The translations under genes were made by a program, and so were the position numbers. The notes under the pieces are model-generated. The model was not told the origin of the DNA and did no database searches. It saw only the letters and a program-made list of their open reading frames with translations. A DNA stretch of 13,762 bases from NCBI GenBank assembly GCA_002478225.1, contig DLMV01000042.1:22025-35786 (forward strand), given 5' to 3'. Source of the stretch: Deltaproteobacteria bacterium UBA7527 (lineage in GTDB: Bacteria > Desulfobacterota > Syntrophorhabdia > Syntrophorhabdales > Syntrophorhabdaceae). Of this stretch, positions 1 through 6,955 are shown one piece after another. The number at the start of each line of letters is the position of its first letter. Position 1 is the first letter of the stretch.

Positions 1-22
1 GGCTGGAAAATATTTTCCAGCC
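1..22. terminator. Perfect palindrome, probable terminator of an upstream gene
   Basis: The first 22 bases are a perfect inverted repeat whose half is GGCTGGAAAAT. It can fold as a 9-bp stem closed by an ATAT tetraloop and is followed by TTAATTTT on the plus strand. This looks like an intrinsic terminator for a gene left of the window. The T-tract is interrupted by AA, and the window edge hides what precedes it, so an operator or the tip of a longer repeat is also possible. The next gene begins only 11 bases later. Confidence 0.5.
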
Positions 23-33
23 TTAATTTTCCT

Positions 34-528
34 ATGAAAAAAATCGCCGCAACAACCTTTATCGTTCTGTGGGTAGCCCAGTTCTTACCGAGCGCCTACT
101 GCCAGAATCTCGATGCAGAGCAGAATCAGATGCTCGCAGCCGCGGAATCGGTCTTCAAGGCGATGAAAAAGAATGATTACCAGAAGATATGGGTCCTTTT
201 GACAAATGCCTCAAAGAATACCATCGTCGATGATATCATAAAAGAGGAGTCAAAATGGGGTGGGCAGCATTCGCGGGAAGCGATCCACGATGATCTCACA
301 ACAGGCGGCAAACTGGCAAAGGCATATTGGAGCAATTATATTGCCGTGTTTGACCCTGATATTGTCCTTGAGCAAAGCAAGTGGCAGATGGGCAAGACAG
401 CGAAAGGAAAGGCCATCATTACCATTAAGCATCGGAAGTCCGACAGGCCGGCTGAGCTCCAGATGTATAAGGAGAACGGGACTTGGAAAGTAGGTCTGGA
501 AGAGACCTTCCGGACTTCACGACGTTAG
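34..528 (+). CDS. Small exported protein of unknown function
   Basis: The 164-aa product is not recognised with certainty. Residues 1-23 form a classical Sec signal peptide: a KK n-region, a hydrophobic core around residues 5-16, and a likely cleavage near AYC-QN. The mature part starts with a helix (AESVFKAMKKNDYQKIW) and ends with a strand-rich stretch (AELQMYKENGTWKVGLEETF). This order resembles small NTF2-like/DUF4878-like exported proteins, but that is a resemblance of pattern only. The ATG at 34 has no Shine-Dalgarno; the preceding bases are TTAATTTTCCT, directly after a palindrome. The signal peptide nevertheless makes this the natural start. It is followed after 40 bases by another plus-strand gene and may share its transcript. 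It is probably periplasmic. The coding call is good; the function is unknown. Confidence 0.7.
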   Translation: MKKIAATTFIVLWVAQFLPSAYCQNLDAEQNQMLAAAESVFKAMKKNDYQKIWVLLTNASKNTIVDDIIKEESKWGGQHSREAIHDDLTTGGKLAKAYWSNYIAVFDPDIVLEQSKWQMGKTAKGKAIITIKHRKSDRPAELQMYKENGTWKVGLEETFRTSRR

Positions 529-568
529 CCCTGCAATCGATGTAAATGAATATACAGAAGAGGGTATG

Positions 569-1075
569 ATGTCTGACTACGACGATGAAAGACCGAACTG
601 GCGTGAGCTTGACAGAAGGAAGGACAGAAGCGGATTCTATGGAAGGCAGGAGAAAAGCGAAAAAGGCGCCAGAAAGGAAGGGCCGAAAAACAGGTGGCAG
701 TCGGGCAGGGTAAAAGAAGCGCTGGACAGACTTTTTCTTGGCGAAAAAGGTACGCCCGAGCACGACAAATTGTTCAGCAAGCTTCACAGCTCTTATGGCT
801 CCGGAAGCTTCCTCAAACATGTCAATGCATACACGGGAAAATACGGGCTGCCCGATGACGCCCCAACCCTCTTGCTCATACTCGACACGAAGGACGAAGG
901 CATAATGACGGCAGCTTTAGAAAAACTGAAAGGGCTTTACGCCTCGCTCCAGGCAAGGCAGAAAGAGGACGTAAGGAGAAAATTATCAATCCTTGCCATG
1001 GCCGACAGATCGCAGAAGGTCCGGGAACGGGCAGGGGAGGCGCTTGAGGAGCTGAACAAGCAAACAAATTTATAG
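569..1075 (+). CDS. Hypothetical protein, basic N-terminus and helical C-terminus
   Basis: The 168-aa product is not recognised. Residues 1-50 are very polar and rich in Asp, Arg and Lys (DDERPNWRELDRRKDR), probably disordered, with no signal peptide or membrane segment, so it is likely cytoplasmic. From about residue 50 on it is predicted helical, with phrases such as KEALDRLFLGEKGTPEHDKL and TLLLILDTKDEGIMTAALEKL. The last 60 residues look like one or two HEAT-like helical pairs. Two ATGs lie in frame at 566 and 569. A GAGG motif at 560-563 is 2 bases from the first and 5 from the second, so 569 is preferred. It lies 40 bases after the exported-protein gene and may be cotranscribed. The charged tail ahead of a helical domain could suit a nucleic-acid or protein-binding role, but that is speculation. 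Confidence 0.7.
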   Translation: MSDYDDERPNWRELDRRKDRSGFYGRQEKSEKGARKEGPKNRWQSGRVKEALDRLFLGEKGTPEHDKLFSKLHSSYGSGSFLKHVNAYTGKYGLPDDAPTLLLILDTKDEGIMTAALEKLKGLYASLQARQKEDVRRKLSILAMADRSQKVRERAGEALEELNKQTNL

Positions 1076-1105
1076 TACATCGTATATCAAAATATATAGC
1101 CAAAT

Positions 1106-1236
1106 TCGAAGCACTAATATCGAAGCACTAAACAAATTCAAATGTTCAAAATTCAAAACGTGAAAAGCATGCATTTGTTTGGAACATTTGATGTTTGAGT
1201 TTCGATATTGTTTAGGATTTGGTGCTTCGATATTAG
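1106..1236. repeat. AT-rich imperfect inverted repeat (MITE-like non-coding element)
   Basis: The 15-mer CTAATATCGAAGCAC at 1114-1128 returns as its exact reverse complement at 1222-1236. An inner pair, CAAATGTTC at 1139-1147 and GAACATTTG at 1182-1190, extends the symmetry. The left end also holds a 12-bp direct repeat, TCGAAGCACTAA, at 1106-1117 and 1120-1131. Only short spurious reading frames cross it. The wording (CTAAACAAATTCAAATGTTC, TTTGTTTGGAACATTTGA) is like that of dispersed repeats I associate with anaerobic bacterial genomes; this is from memory. It carries no transposase. It could fold into a long hairpin in RNA and would end transcription arriving from either side. Confidence 0.75.
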
Positions 1237-1247
1237 GATTTATTGGT

Positions 1248-1320
1248 GTCATTGCGAGCGTAGCGCGGCAATCTCATTCAATTCAATAGATCGCCCCGTC
1301 GCTTCGCTCCTCGCAATGAC
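1248..1320. repeat. 73-bp GC-rich inverted repeat (GTCATTGCGAG type)
   Basis: GTCATTGCGAG at 1248-1258 is matched by CTCGCAATGAC at 1310-1320, an 11-bp perfect terminal inverted repeat. Just inside, AGCG-rich stretches on both arms (GCGTAGCG and CGCTTCGCTC) extend the pairing. This is the familiar GTCATTGCGAGCGAAGCG...CAATCTC repeat, dispersed in many bacterial genomes and often misread as a short protein containing CERSAAIS and ASLLAMT. It lies 11 bases after the AT-rich repeat and 19 bases beyond the 3' end of the DUF6485 gene. There it may act as a transcript end for the enolase-larA-DUF6485 unit. Confidence 0.8.
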
Positions 1321-1339
1321 AACGCTCTTAAATTCGCGT

Positions 1340-1531
1340 TTATTTATTCTCCATGACAAAACGCCGGTACGATCTGTCGTAGGAGCGTTCGCCTTCCTTT
1401 GAGAAGAAGCAGCCGGGTATCTGCTTCATCTTCCTGTGGTATGCGACGCATTCGCAGCACCTGCCTTTCTTTTCGCAGCCTTCATACGTGCAGGTGCACG
1501 CCGATTTGTTCTTCTCTATTGTACACTCCAT
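1340..1531 (-). CDS. DUF6485 family small cysteine-rich protein
   Basis: The 63-aa product begins MECTIEKNKSACTCTYEGC and has eight cysteines (3, 12, 14, 19, 25, 26, 28, 41) within its first 41 residues, then PGCFF and a polar tail. This pattern, including CCECVAYHRK, is that of the DUF6485 family found in anaerobic bacteria and archaea. No biochemical role is established that I know of. The packed cysteines suggest a structural zinc or iron-sulfur site (inference). There is no signal peptide, so it is cytoplasmic. The ATG is preceded by GAGGGAG with an 8-base gap, a good ribosome binding site. It is the last gene of the minus-strand unit, 57 bases after the LarA homologue, and is followed by the 73-bp inverted repeat. 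Being small and conserved in wording, it is a real gene despite its size. Confidence 0.85.
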   Translation of the reverse strand: MECTIEKNKSACTCTYEGCEKKGRCCECVAYHRKMKQIPGCFFSKEGERSYDRSYRRFVMENK

Positions 1532-1547
1532 AATATTTTCTCCCTCG

Positions 1548-1569
1548 CTATCAGCTATGAACTATCAGC
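1548..1569. repeat. Short direct repeat CTATCAGC
   Basis: CTATCAGC occurs at 1548-1555 and again at 1562-1569 within CTATCAGCTATGAACTATCAGC, in the 57-base gap between the LarA homologue and the DUF6485 gene. It resembles simple dispersed spacer repeats. No function is evident. Confidence 0.4.
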
Positions 1570-1588
1570 CATAAGCCGGTTTTTCGCC

Positions 1589-2863
1589 TCATGTTGCCCT
1601 TTCGGACATGGCGTTGATCAGCGTGTTCGACCCGTCAGGAATGATGTAGCAGATCTTGCTTGTGCCGTCATTTACTGCGCTGACAGCATCTTCTATACTC
1701 CTTTTCGGGATAAGCCCCATCTTTTTAACCGATTCATCGTTAAGATCAGATACAAAGAATATGCTGCATTGTTCGGCCTTCAAGCGCGTTGCATATGCGG
1801 TCTGCGCATACACCTTGTCTGCTTTCCTTACATAAGGCTCCATATCGTGTGACGGGCCGTACTCGAACCACCTCAGGAAATCCGCATTGCCGAGCCCGTC
1901 CTCACATTTCCCTGCAACGACAACGACGCCGTTATCCTTTACCGCACCCATCGCATGCTCCATGGCTTTGTGGGACTGAATGAAGTTGATATCCTTCGGG
2001 AACCCGCCAGAGCTCACGATCACAATATCAGCCTTTTCCTCAACGGTGACATAAAAATGCTCCCTGTACCAGGCGCAGCCTGCCTCATGCGCATCTTTGA
2101 TGTTCCCTGCAAAGATATTAAGAAAGTTCTTTCTGTCATCTAAGACCGTATTGATAAGAAACAGCGGGGTCCTGATAAGCGCAATGCCCTCCATGATCTC
2201 TTCGTGCATGGGATTTCCCTTAAGGATGCCGGATCGTGCAGATGAGTGCTTGCCGGGGCCGTCCTTTTTGAAAACCTGCCTGTGAATGCCGAGGATCGTA
2301 TCATAGCCTGCTATGCCGGGGAATATAGACTTCCTCCCGCCGCCGAAACCGGCAAGATAATGGAAATTGATAGAGCCGGTGACGATTGCCGCATCGGTAC
2401 GGAACAACGCAGAATTAAGGACAACGTCAAGCCCGGAAGATGTCTTGCCTGCAGACGTCAGGCTTTGCTTATCATAGCAGTCGTGGTCATAGGAAGGGAT
2501 CTTTTCATAGACTGCTCGGGAGATCAGCCCTTTCTTTTCATCTTCGGTCTGTTTTCGATGGTTTCCAAGGGCAAAGACGATCTGCGTATCAATGGTCTTT
2601 GGAAATCTTTCAAGCAGTATTGGCAGCATCCGTTCCATTCCCGCGTACCTGGTCACATCGGGGACAATGATAAGAATATTTTTAAAGGGGCTGATCCATT
2701 CTGCAAAGGTTTTTTCACCGACAGGATGTTCAAGGGAACTGAGCAGGGCATCTTCCAGAGGCACCGGATGAGGCTCTTTGTGATGCAGGACAGTTACATG
2801 CCAGTTCCCGGGAAGCCGGAAAGTTATTTTGTCCCTTCCGTATTTGAGGCTGTATGTGGACAT
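1589..2863 (-). CDS. larA: LarA-family nickel-dependent hydroxyacid racemase/epimerase
   Basis: The 424-aa product has the full LarA/DUF2088 architecture. Family enzymes use a nickel-pincer nucleotide (NPN) bound to a lysine and interconvert 2-hydroxyacid stereoisomers by hydride transfer. Known catalytic residues of Lactobacillus plantarum LarA (H108, H174, K184, H200) have counterparts at H102 (GNHRKQT), H168 (INFHYLAGF), K178 (GGGRKSIFPG) and H194 (GIHRQ), all at the same offset of six. DVTR at 69-72 and QSHK at 296-299 match the substrate-contacting DxxR and QxxK motifs. Length is normal, and it is cytoplasmic. It starts 19 bases after the enolase stop, with no clear Shine-Dalgarno, so translation may depend on the enolase ribosomes. 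No larB, larC or larE cofactor genes are in the window. The substrate is uncertain, since the superfamily includes lactate, malate and other hydroxyacid racemases. Confidence 0.85.
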   Translation of the reverse strand: MSTYSLKYGRDKITFRLPGNWHVTVLHHKEPHPVPLEDALLSSLEHPVGEKTFAEWISPFKNILIIVPDVTRYAGMERMLPILLERFPKTIDTQIVFALGNHRKQTEDEKKGLISRAVYEKIPSYDHDCYDKQSLTSAGKTSSGLDVVLNSALFRTDAAIVTGSINFHYLAGFGGGRKSIFPGIAGYDTILGIHRQVFKKDGPGKHSSARSGILKGNPMHEEIMEGIALIRTPLFLINTVLDDRKNFLNIFAGNIKDAHEAGCAWYREHFYVTVEEKADIVIVSSGGFPKDINFIQSHKAMEHAMGAVKDNGVVVVAGKCEDGLGNADFLRWFEYGPSHDMEPYVRKADKVYAQTAYATRLKAEQCSIFFVSDLNDESVKKMGLIPKRSIEDAVSAVNDGTSKICYIIPDGSNTLINAMSERAT

Positions 2864-2882
2864 TATAAAACAACAGCTTAGT

Positions 2883-4181
<1,299 letters not shown>

Positions 4182-4212
4182 TTATTTACGGGATGATAAA
4201 TCTATTTATTGG

Positions 4213-4241
4213 AGGATACCACAGGAGCGGAAAACCTTCAA
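4213..4241 (-). promoter_or_regulatory. Predicted sigma-70 promoter of enolase
   Basis: Reading the minus strand, TTGAAG (4241-4236) is separated by 17 bases from TATCCT (4218-4213), which is preceded by TGG, an extended -10 element (TGn). Each hexamer matches the consensus at four of six positions. This puts the transcript start near 4206, with an untranslated leader of about 43 bases before the ATG at 4163. Confidence 0.5.
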
Positions 4242-4302
4242 ACATTTTGTAATGTATTGCGTGTCAGCGTGTAAAGGTCAAAGGGCGAACGTGTGCATCT
4301 GC

Positions 4303-4318
4303 CGTGATCAATATCACA
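4303..4318. promoter_or_regulatory. CRP/FNR-family operator-like palindrome
   Basis: CGTGA-TCAATA-TCACA differs from the CRP-family consensus TGTGA-N6-TCACA at one base and contains the perfect palindrome GTGAT-CAAT-ATCAC (4304-4317). It lies in the divergent region between enolase and the PA2779-family gene. Its centre (4310.5) is about 66 bases upstream of the start predicted from the TATAAT box at 4365-4370, an activator-like distance. Regulators with such sites in anaerobes include HcpR, CooA and other CRP/FNR proteins. Which of them acts here cannot be told. Confidence 0.5.
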
Positions 4319-4364
4319 TACATTGCATTTTTTGTTGCATATATATTAAAGTAAGGCCACACTA

Positions 4365-4370
4365 TATAAT
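4365..4370 (+). promoter_or_regulatory. -10 box (TATAAT) of the PA2779-family gene
   Basis: A consensus TATAAT lies 21 bases upstream of the start codon at 4392. The hexamer at the ideal -35 distance (TATATT at 4342-4347) is a poor -35 match. The nearer-looking TTGCAT at 4335-4340 would need a 24-base spacer. This pairing of a good -10 with a weak -35 fits a promoter needing an activator, consistent with the CRP/FNR-like palindrome upstream. Confidence 0.5.
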
Positions 4371-4391
4371 ATAACGAATGGGAGGTGAAGA

Positions 4392-4778
4392 ATGGTAAAA
4401 AAGACATTGATATATTACCTCGCGATAGCGATGTTCGTTGTCGGCATCGTGCCGCGGGTAGAGGCTGCCTTTGTCCCTTCGCAAACGATGGCAATGCCGG
4501 CCGTGGACAGGGTGGAAGACCTTGGTACGATCCAGGCAGTCCTTGAATCGAAGCTTGTTAAGCAGCGGCTTCAAGACCTTGGTTTCACAGCCGACGAGAT
4601 AAACGCAAGGCTTTCCCAGATGAGCGACCAGCAGATCCATAGTTTTGCCCGGCAGCTTGACGACCTCAGGGTTGGGAAAGACGGCCTGGGGATAGTGATC
4701 GCTTTGCTGATCATCATTATACTTGTGATCGTCATCATCAACCTGACCACGGGCCATAAAATTGTGGTAACCCAGTAA
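4392..4778 (+). CDS. PA2779 family membrane-anchored protein
   Basis: The 128-aa product has a Sec signal peptide or N-terminal membrane segment (residues 1-25, likely cut after VEA). A soluble middle of about 70 residues carries helices rich in charged and Gln residues (VLESKLVKQRLQDLGFTADE, QMSDQQIHSFARQLDDL). A strong hydrophobic segment at about 98-118 (IVIALLIIIILVIVIINL) is followed by a short tail. This order and the wording match the PA2779 family, named after a Pseudomonas aeruginosa protein whose gene lies beside a C39-like peptidase gene (PA2778); the same pairing is seen here. The start has a strong GGAGGTG at 4381-4387. Its molecular role is not established; it is probably an inner-membrane protein facing the periplasm. 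A strong hairpin terminator directly after it separates it from the peptidase. Confidence 0.85.
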   Translation: MVKKTLIYYLAIAMFVVGIVPRVEAAFVPSQTMAMPAVDRVEDLGTIQAVLESKLVKQRLQDLGFTADEINARLSQMSDQQIHSFARQLDDLRVGKDGLGIVIALLIIIILVIVIINLTTGHKIVVTQ

Positions 4779-4792
4779 ATCTTTTGATGTTC

Positions 4793-4830
4793 AGGTCTGG
4801 GGCGCTTCACGTGGAGCCCCAGACCTTTTT
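4793..4830 (+). terminator. Rho-independent terminator after the PA2779-family gene
   Basis: AGGTCTGGGGC (4793-4803) pairs perfectly with GCCCCAGACCT (4816-4826), an 11-bp GC-rich stem with a 12-base loop, followed by a T-run to 4830. This is a textbook intrinsic terminator. It ends only three bases before the ATG of the peptidase gene, so that gene needs read-through or processing, or its own start upstream of or within the hairpin. Confidence 0.9.
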
Positions 4831-4833
4831 GTT

Positions 4834-5385
4834 ATGAAAACGCGAAGACCTTTTTTGTTTTTCGTTCTTTTTTTTCTCTTTGGATGCAGCGAGGCAAAGA
4901 TGCCCGTGCTCCCTCCTGGCGCGGTACTGCTTCAAAGTGTTCCCTTCTTCAAGCAGGATGATTTTCAATGCGGGCCATCTGCGCTTGCGACGGTGATACA
5001 TTACTGGTACATCAAAAATAATATTGATAAAAGACCTTCTTATGATGATATTGTGGCCGCGGTCTATAGTCCTTCAGCCGGCGGCGTCCTTGGCGTTGAT
5101 CTCGCGCTCTACGCAAAAAGGCTTGGGTTTGGTACGGAACAGTATTCAGGAAGCATTGCAGACATCAGGGCCAGTATAAAGAAAAATACCCCTTTGATAA
5201 TCCTCGTGGATTATGGTTTCCTGATGTATCAGAAGAATCATTTTATGGTGACGACGGGATATACTGACGACGGTATTGTGGTGAATTCGGGCAGGAAGCA
5301 GAACGAGATCATCCCTGATCGGGAACTGGAGAAGATATGGCAAAAGACAGGTTTCTGGTCACTGCGCATACAGCCATCATTATAG
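4834..5385 (+). CDS. C39-like (PA2778-type) cysteine peptidase lipoprotein
   Basis: The 183-aa product has a short signal sequence with a lipoprotein-like cut site (LFGC, Cys18), which puts it on a membrane facing the periplasm. The papain-like C39 fold is signalled by QDDFQCGPSALATVIHYW with Gln45 (oxyanion hole) and Cys46 (nucleophile), and by NHFMVTTGY with His136. The usual third residue, Asp in a DP motif, is replaced by Asn151 in VVNSG. PA2778 of Pseudomonas is a C39-like domain followed by TPR repeats in one chain. Here the chain stops after the peptidase, and the TPR part is a separate, overlapping gene. The ATG lies three bases after a terminator T-run and has no Shine-Dalgarno, but it is the only start that gives a full signal peptide. 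The substrate is unknown; a role in processing or export with the PA2779-type protein is inference. Confidence 0.85.
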   Translation: MKTRRPFLFFVLFFLFGCSEAKMPVLPPGAVLLQSVPFFKQDDFQCGPSALATVIHYWYIKNNIDKRPSYDDIVAAVYSPSAGGVLGVDLALYAKRLGFGTEQYSGSIADIRASIKKNTPLIILVDYGFLMYQKNHFMVTTGYTDDGIVVNSGRKQNEIIPDRELEKIWQKTGFWSLRIQPSL

Positions 5386-5807
5386 CGATCCTGGTGGTAT
5401 TTTGCAGCTCATGCAGTCTGCCGAGGATCATGATATTGCGCGACCCCCTTACCCCTGAAGAGCATATCAACCTCGGGGTAAGTTATGAGAAGAACGGCGA
5501 ACTTGACGCAGCGCTGAAGGAATACAAGGCTGCATCAAAAAGGATGCCTATTGCGTATCTTTATGTGGGGAATATCTATTTTCAGAAAAAGATCTATGAA
5601 GAGGCGGAAAGCAATTACAGGGCCGCCATCAGCAAGACAAAAGACCCACGTGCATACAACAACCTTGCCTGGCTTTATTATGTGCAGGGCACCAACCTTG
5701 AGGATGCAGAGGGGCTTGCCCTGAAAGCCATGGAGTTGTCTCCTGGTTCGCAGGATTTCAAAGATACCTTGGACAAGATAGCAGAGAAACGAAGAGAGAA
5801 GCCATGA
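5337..5807 (+). CDS. TPR-repeat lipoprotein (split PA2778 C-terminal half)
   Basis: The 156-aa product starts with a hydrophobic signal segment (residues 12-22) ending in FCSSC, where Cys26 is the probable lipidated residue. Residues 38 to about 137 hold about three tetratricopeptide repeats, with recognisable signatures (LGVSYEKNGELDAALKEYKA, YVGNIYFQKKIYEEAESNY, NNLAWLYYVQGTNLEDAEGL), then a charged helix. TPRs bind partner proteins. The gene overlaps the peptidase gene by 49 bases in another frame and has its own ribosome binding site (GGAG at 5328-5331, 5 bases before the ATG). This is therefore a genuine gene split and not a sequencing frameshift. In PA2778 the same two domains sit on one chain, so the two products probably act together at the membrane. 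hydE follows after 13 bases. Confidence 0.85.
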   Translation: MAKDRFLVTAHTAIIIAILVVFCSSCSLPRIMILRDPLTPEEHINLGVSYEKNGELDAALKEYKAASKRMPIAYLYVGNIYFQKKIYEEAESNYRAAISKTKDPRAYNNLAWLYYVQGTNLEDAEGLALKAMELSPGSQDFKDTLDKIAEKRREKP

Positions 5808-5820
5808 TAAAGGACCGACC

Positions 5821-6861
5821 TTGTCATATCTTATGAACAATATGGAATATTCGAAGGAATGGGTGCTCGGTTTGCTGCGCGCCGAGGGCCCTGACCTCGC
5901 CGAGCTATACAGGATCGCCGACAGAGTGAGGCATGAGCACATGGGCGATGACGTATATATCCGGGGCATCATCGAATTCTCAAACATCTGCGCCAGCAAT
6001 TGTCTCTATTGCGGCATCCGCGCCGGGAACAGGGGCCTCAGGAGATATGCGCTGTCAGCCGGAGAGATCCTTGAGATAGCTTCCACGATGGCGGACAGTC
6101 AGCAGATGACAGTGGTGTTGCAGTCCGGGGAGACACCTGTTTTCGGGGATGAGGAGATCGGGAACATCATCCGCAGGATCAAAAGAGAAACACCCCTGGC
6201 CGTTACGCTGTCTGTGGGCAACCGTCCCCGCGAGACTTACCGGTACTGGCAGGAGTGCGGCATGGACCGCTACCTCCTCAGGTTCGAGACAAGCGCCCCC
6301 GGCCTGTTTGACCGCCTGCGCCCAGGTTCATCCCTGGAAGAAAGACTGATGTGCCTTCGTTACCTTCAGGATCTCGGCGTACAGACAGGCAGCGGGTTCA
6401 TGATAGGGCTGCCGGGGGAGACCCTGAATATACTTGCAGATAATATCATGCTGTGCCGCGCACTCGACCTGGACATGATAGGGATAGGGCCTTTTATCCC
6501 CCACCCGGACACGCCCCTCGGTGATGAGAAGAATGCCTACGATGATCACCGCGAGATGTACTTCAAGGCGCTTGCGGTGCTGCGAATCTTCAATCCTGAT
6601 GCTCACATCCCTGCCACAACGGCTTATGACGTGGTTTTTCCGGGGGAAGGAAGGGATCTCGCTTTGCAGCGTGGAGCCAACGTATTGATGCCCAACAATA
6701 CGCCCGTCAAATACAGGAAAGATTATTTTCTCTATCCCGGCAAACCATGCGTGGATGAGTCAGCGGAACAGTGTGCGTGCTATGCGATAACGAGGATCCA
6801 GTCCCTGGGAAGGACTATCGGAAAAGGTCCCGGACACTCAATAAAACAGAGAAGACGATAA
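5821..6861 (+). CDS. hydE: [FeFe]-hydrogenase maturase HydE (radical SAM)
   Basis: HydE is a cytosolic radical SAM enzyme of H-cluster assembly. It acts on the organometallic cysteine-bound Fe(CO)2CN synthon made by HydG on the way to the diiron subcluster. The 346-aa product has the radical SAM motif CASNCLYC (Cys57, 61, 64) in FSNICASNCLYCGIRAGN, followed by QSGETP and GSGFMIGLPGET, as in HydE. The optional second cluster region has Cys310, 318 and 320 (Cx7CxC), where Thermotoga HydE has Cx7Cx2C. The TTG at 5821 is chosen because AAGGA precedes it at a 6-base distance. The in-frame ATGs at 5833 and 5842 have no such site. It is on the opposite strand to hydG, hydF and hydA and lies 13 bases behind the TPR lipoprotein, so it is probably cotranscribed with that envelope operon. 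The start is less certain than the product. Confidence 0.93.
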   Translation: MSYLMNNMEYSKEWVLGLLRAEGPDLAELYRIADRVRHEHMGDDVYIRGIIEFSNICASNCLYCGIRAGNRGLRRYALSAGEILEIASTMADSQQMTVVLQSGETPVFGDEEIGNIIRRIKRETPLAVTLSVGNRPRETYRYWQECGMDRYLLRFETSAPGLFDRLRPGSSLEERLMCLRYLQDLGVQTGSGFMIGLPGETLNILADNIMLCRALDLDMIGIGPFIPHPDTPLGDEKNAYDDHREMYFKALAVLRIFNPDAHIPATTAYDVVFPGEGRDLALQRGANVLMPNNTPVKYRKDYFLYPGKPCVDESAEQCACYAITRIQSLGRTIGKGPGHSIKQRRR

Positions 6862-6955
6862 ACTCGCTCATTGAAGCTCCAGCGGATTACAGAACGGCAA
6901 GACCTTTCCGCTGAGCCGATTTCCTGTGATCTCGATATACTGCATACGATCTTGA

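Noticed and set aside
1070..1252. 60-aa minus-strand open frame (MTPINPNIEAPNPKQ...)
   Set aside because: It lies wholly across the AT-rich inverted repeat. This is the kind of spurious translation such repeats give, with no ribosome binding site.
1208..1402. 64-aa plus-strand open frame containing CERSAAISF and VASLLAMT
   Set aside because: It is the well-known false reading of the GTCATTGCGAG repeat and overlaps the real DUF6485 gene on the other strand.
2246..2881. 211-aa plus-strand open frame opposite the LarA homologue
   Set aside because: The opposite strand encodes LarA with every catalytic residue in place. This frame has no recognisable domain or ribosome binding site.
6880..6913. 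Hairpin CAGCGGA/TCCGCTG between hydE and the CBS gene
   Set aside because: The stem is only seven bases with a 20-base loop and there is no T-run on either strand, so a terminator claim is not supported.
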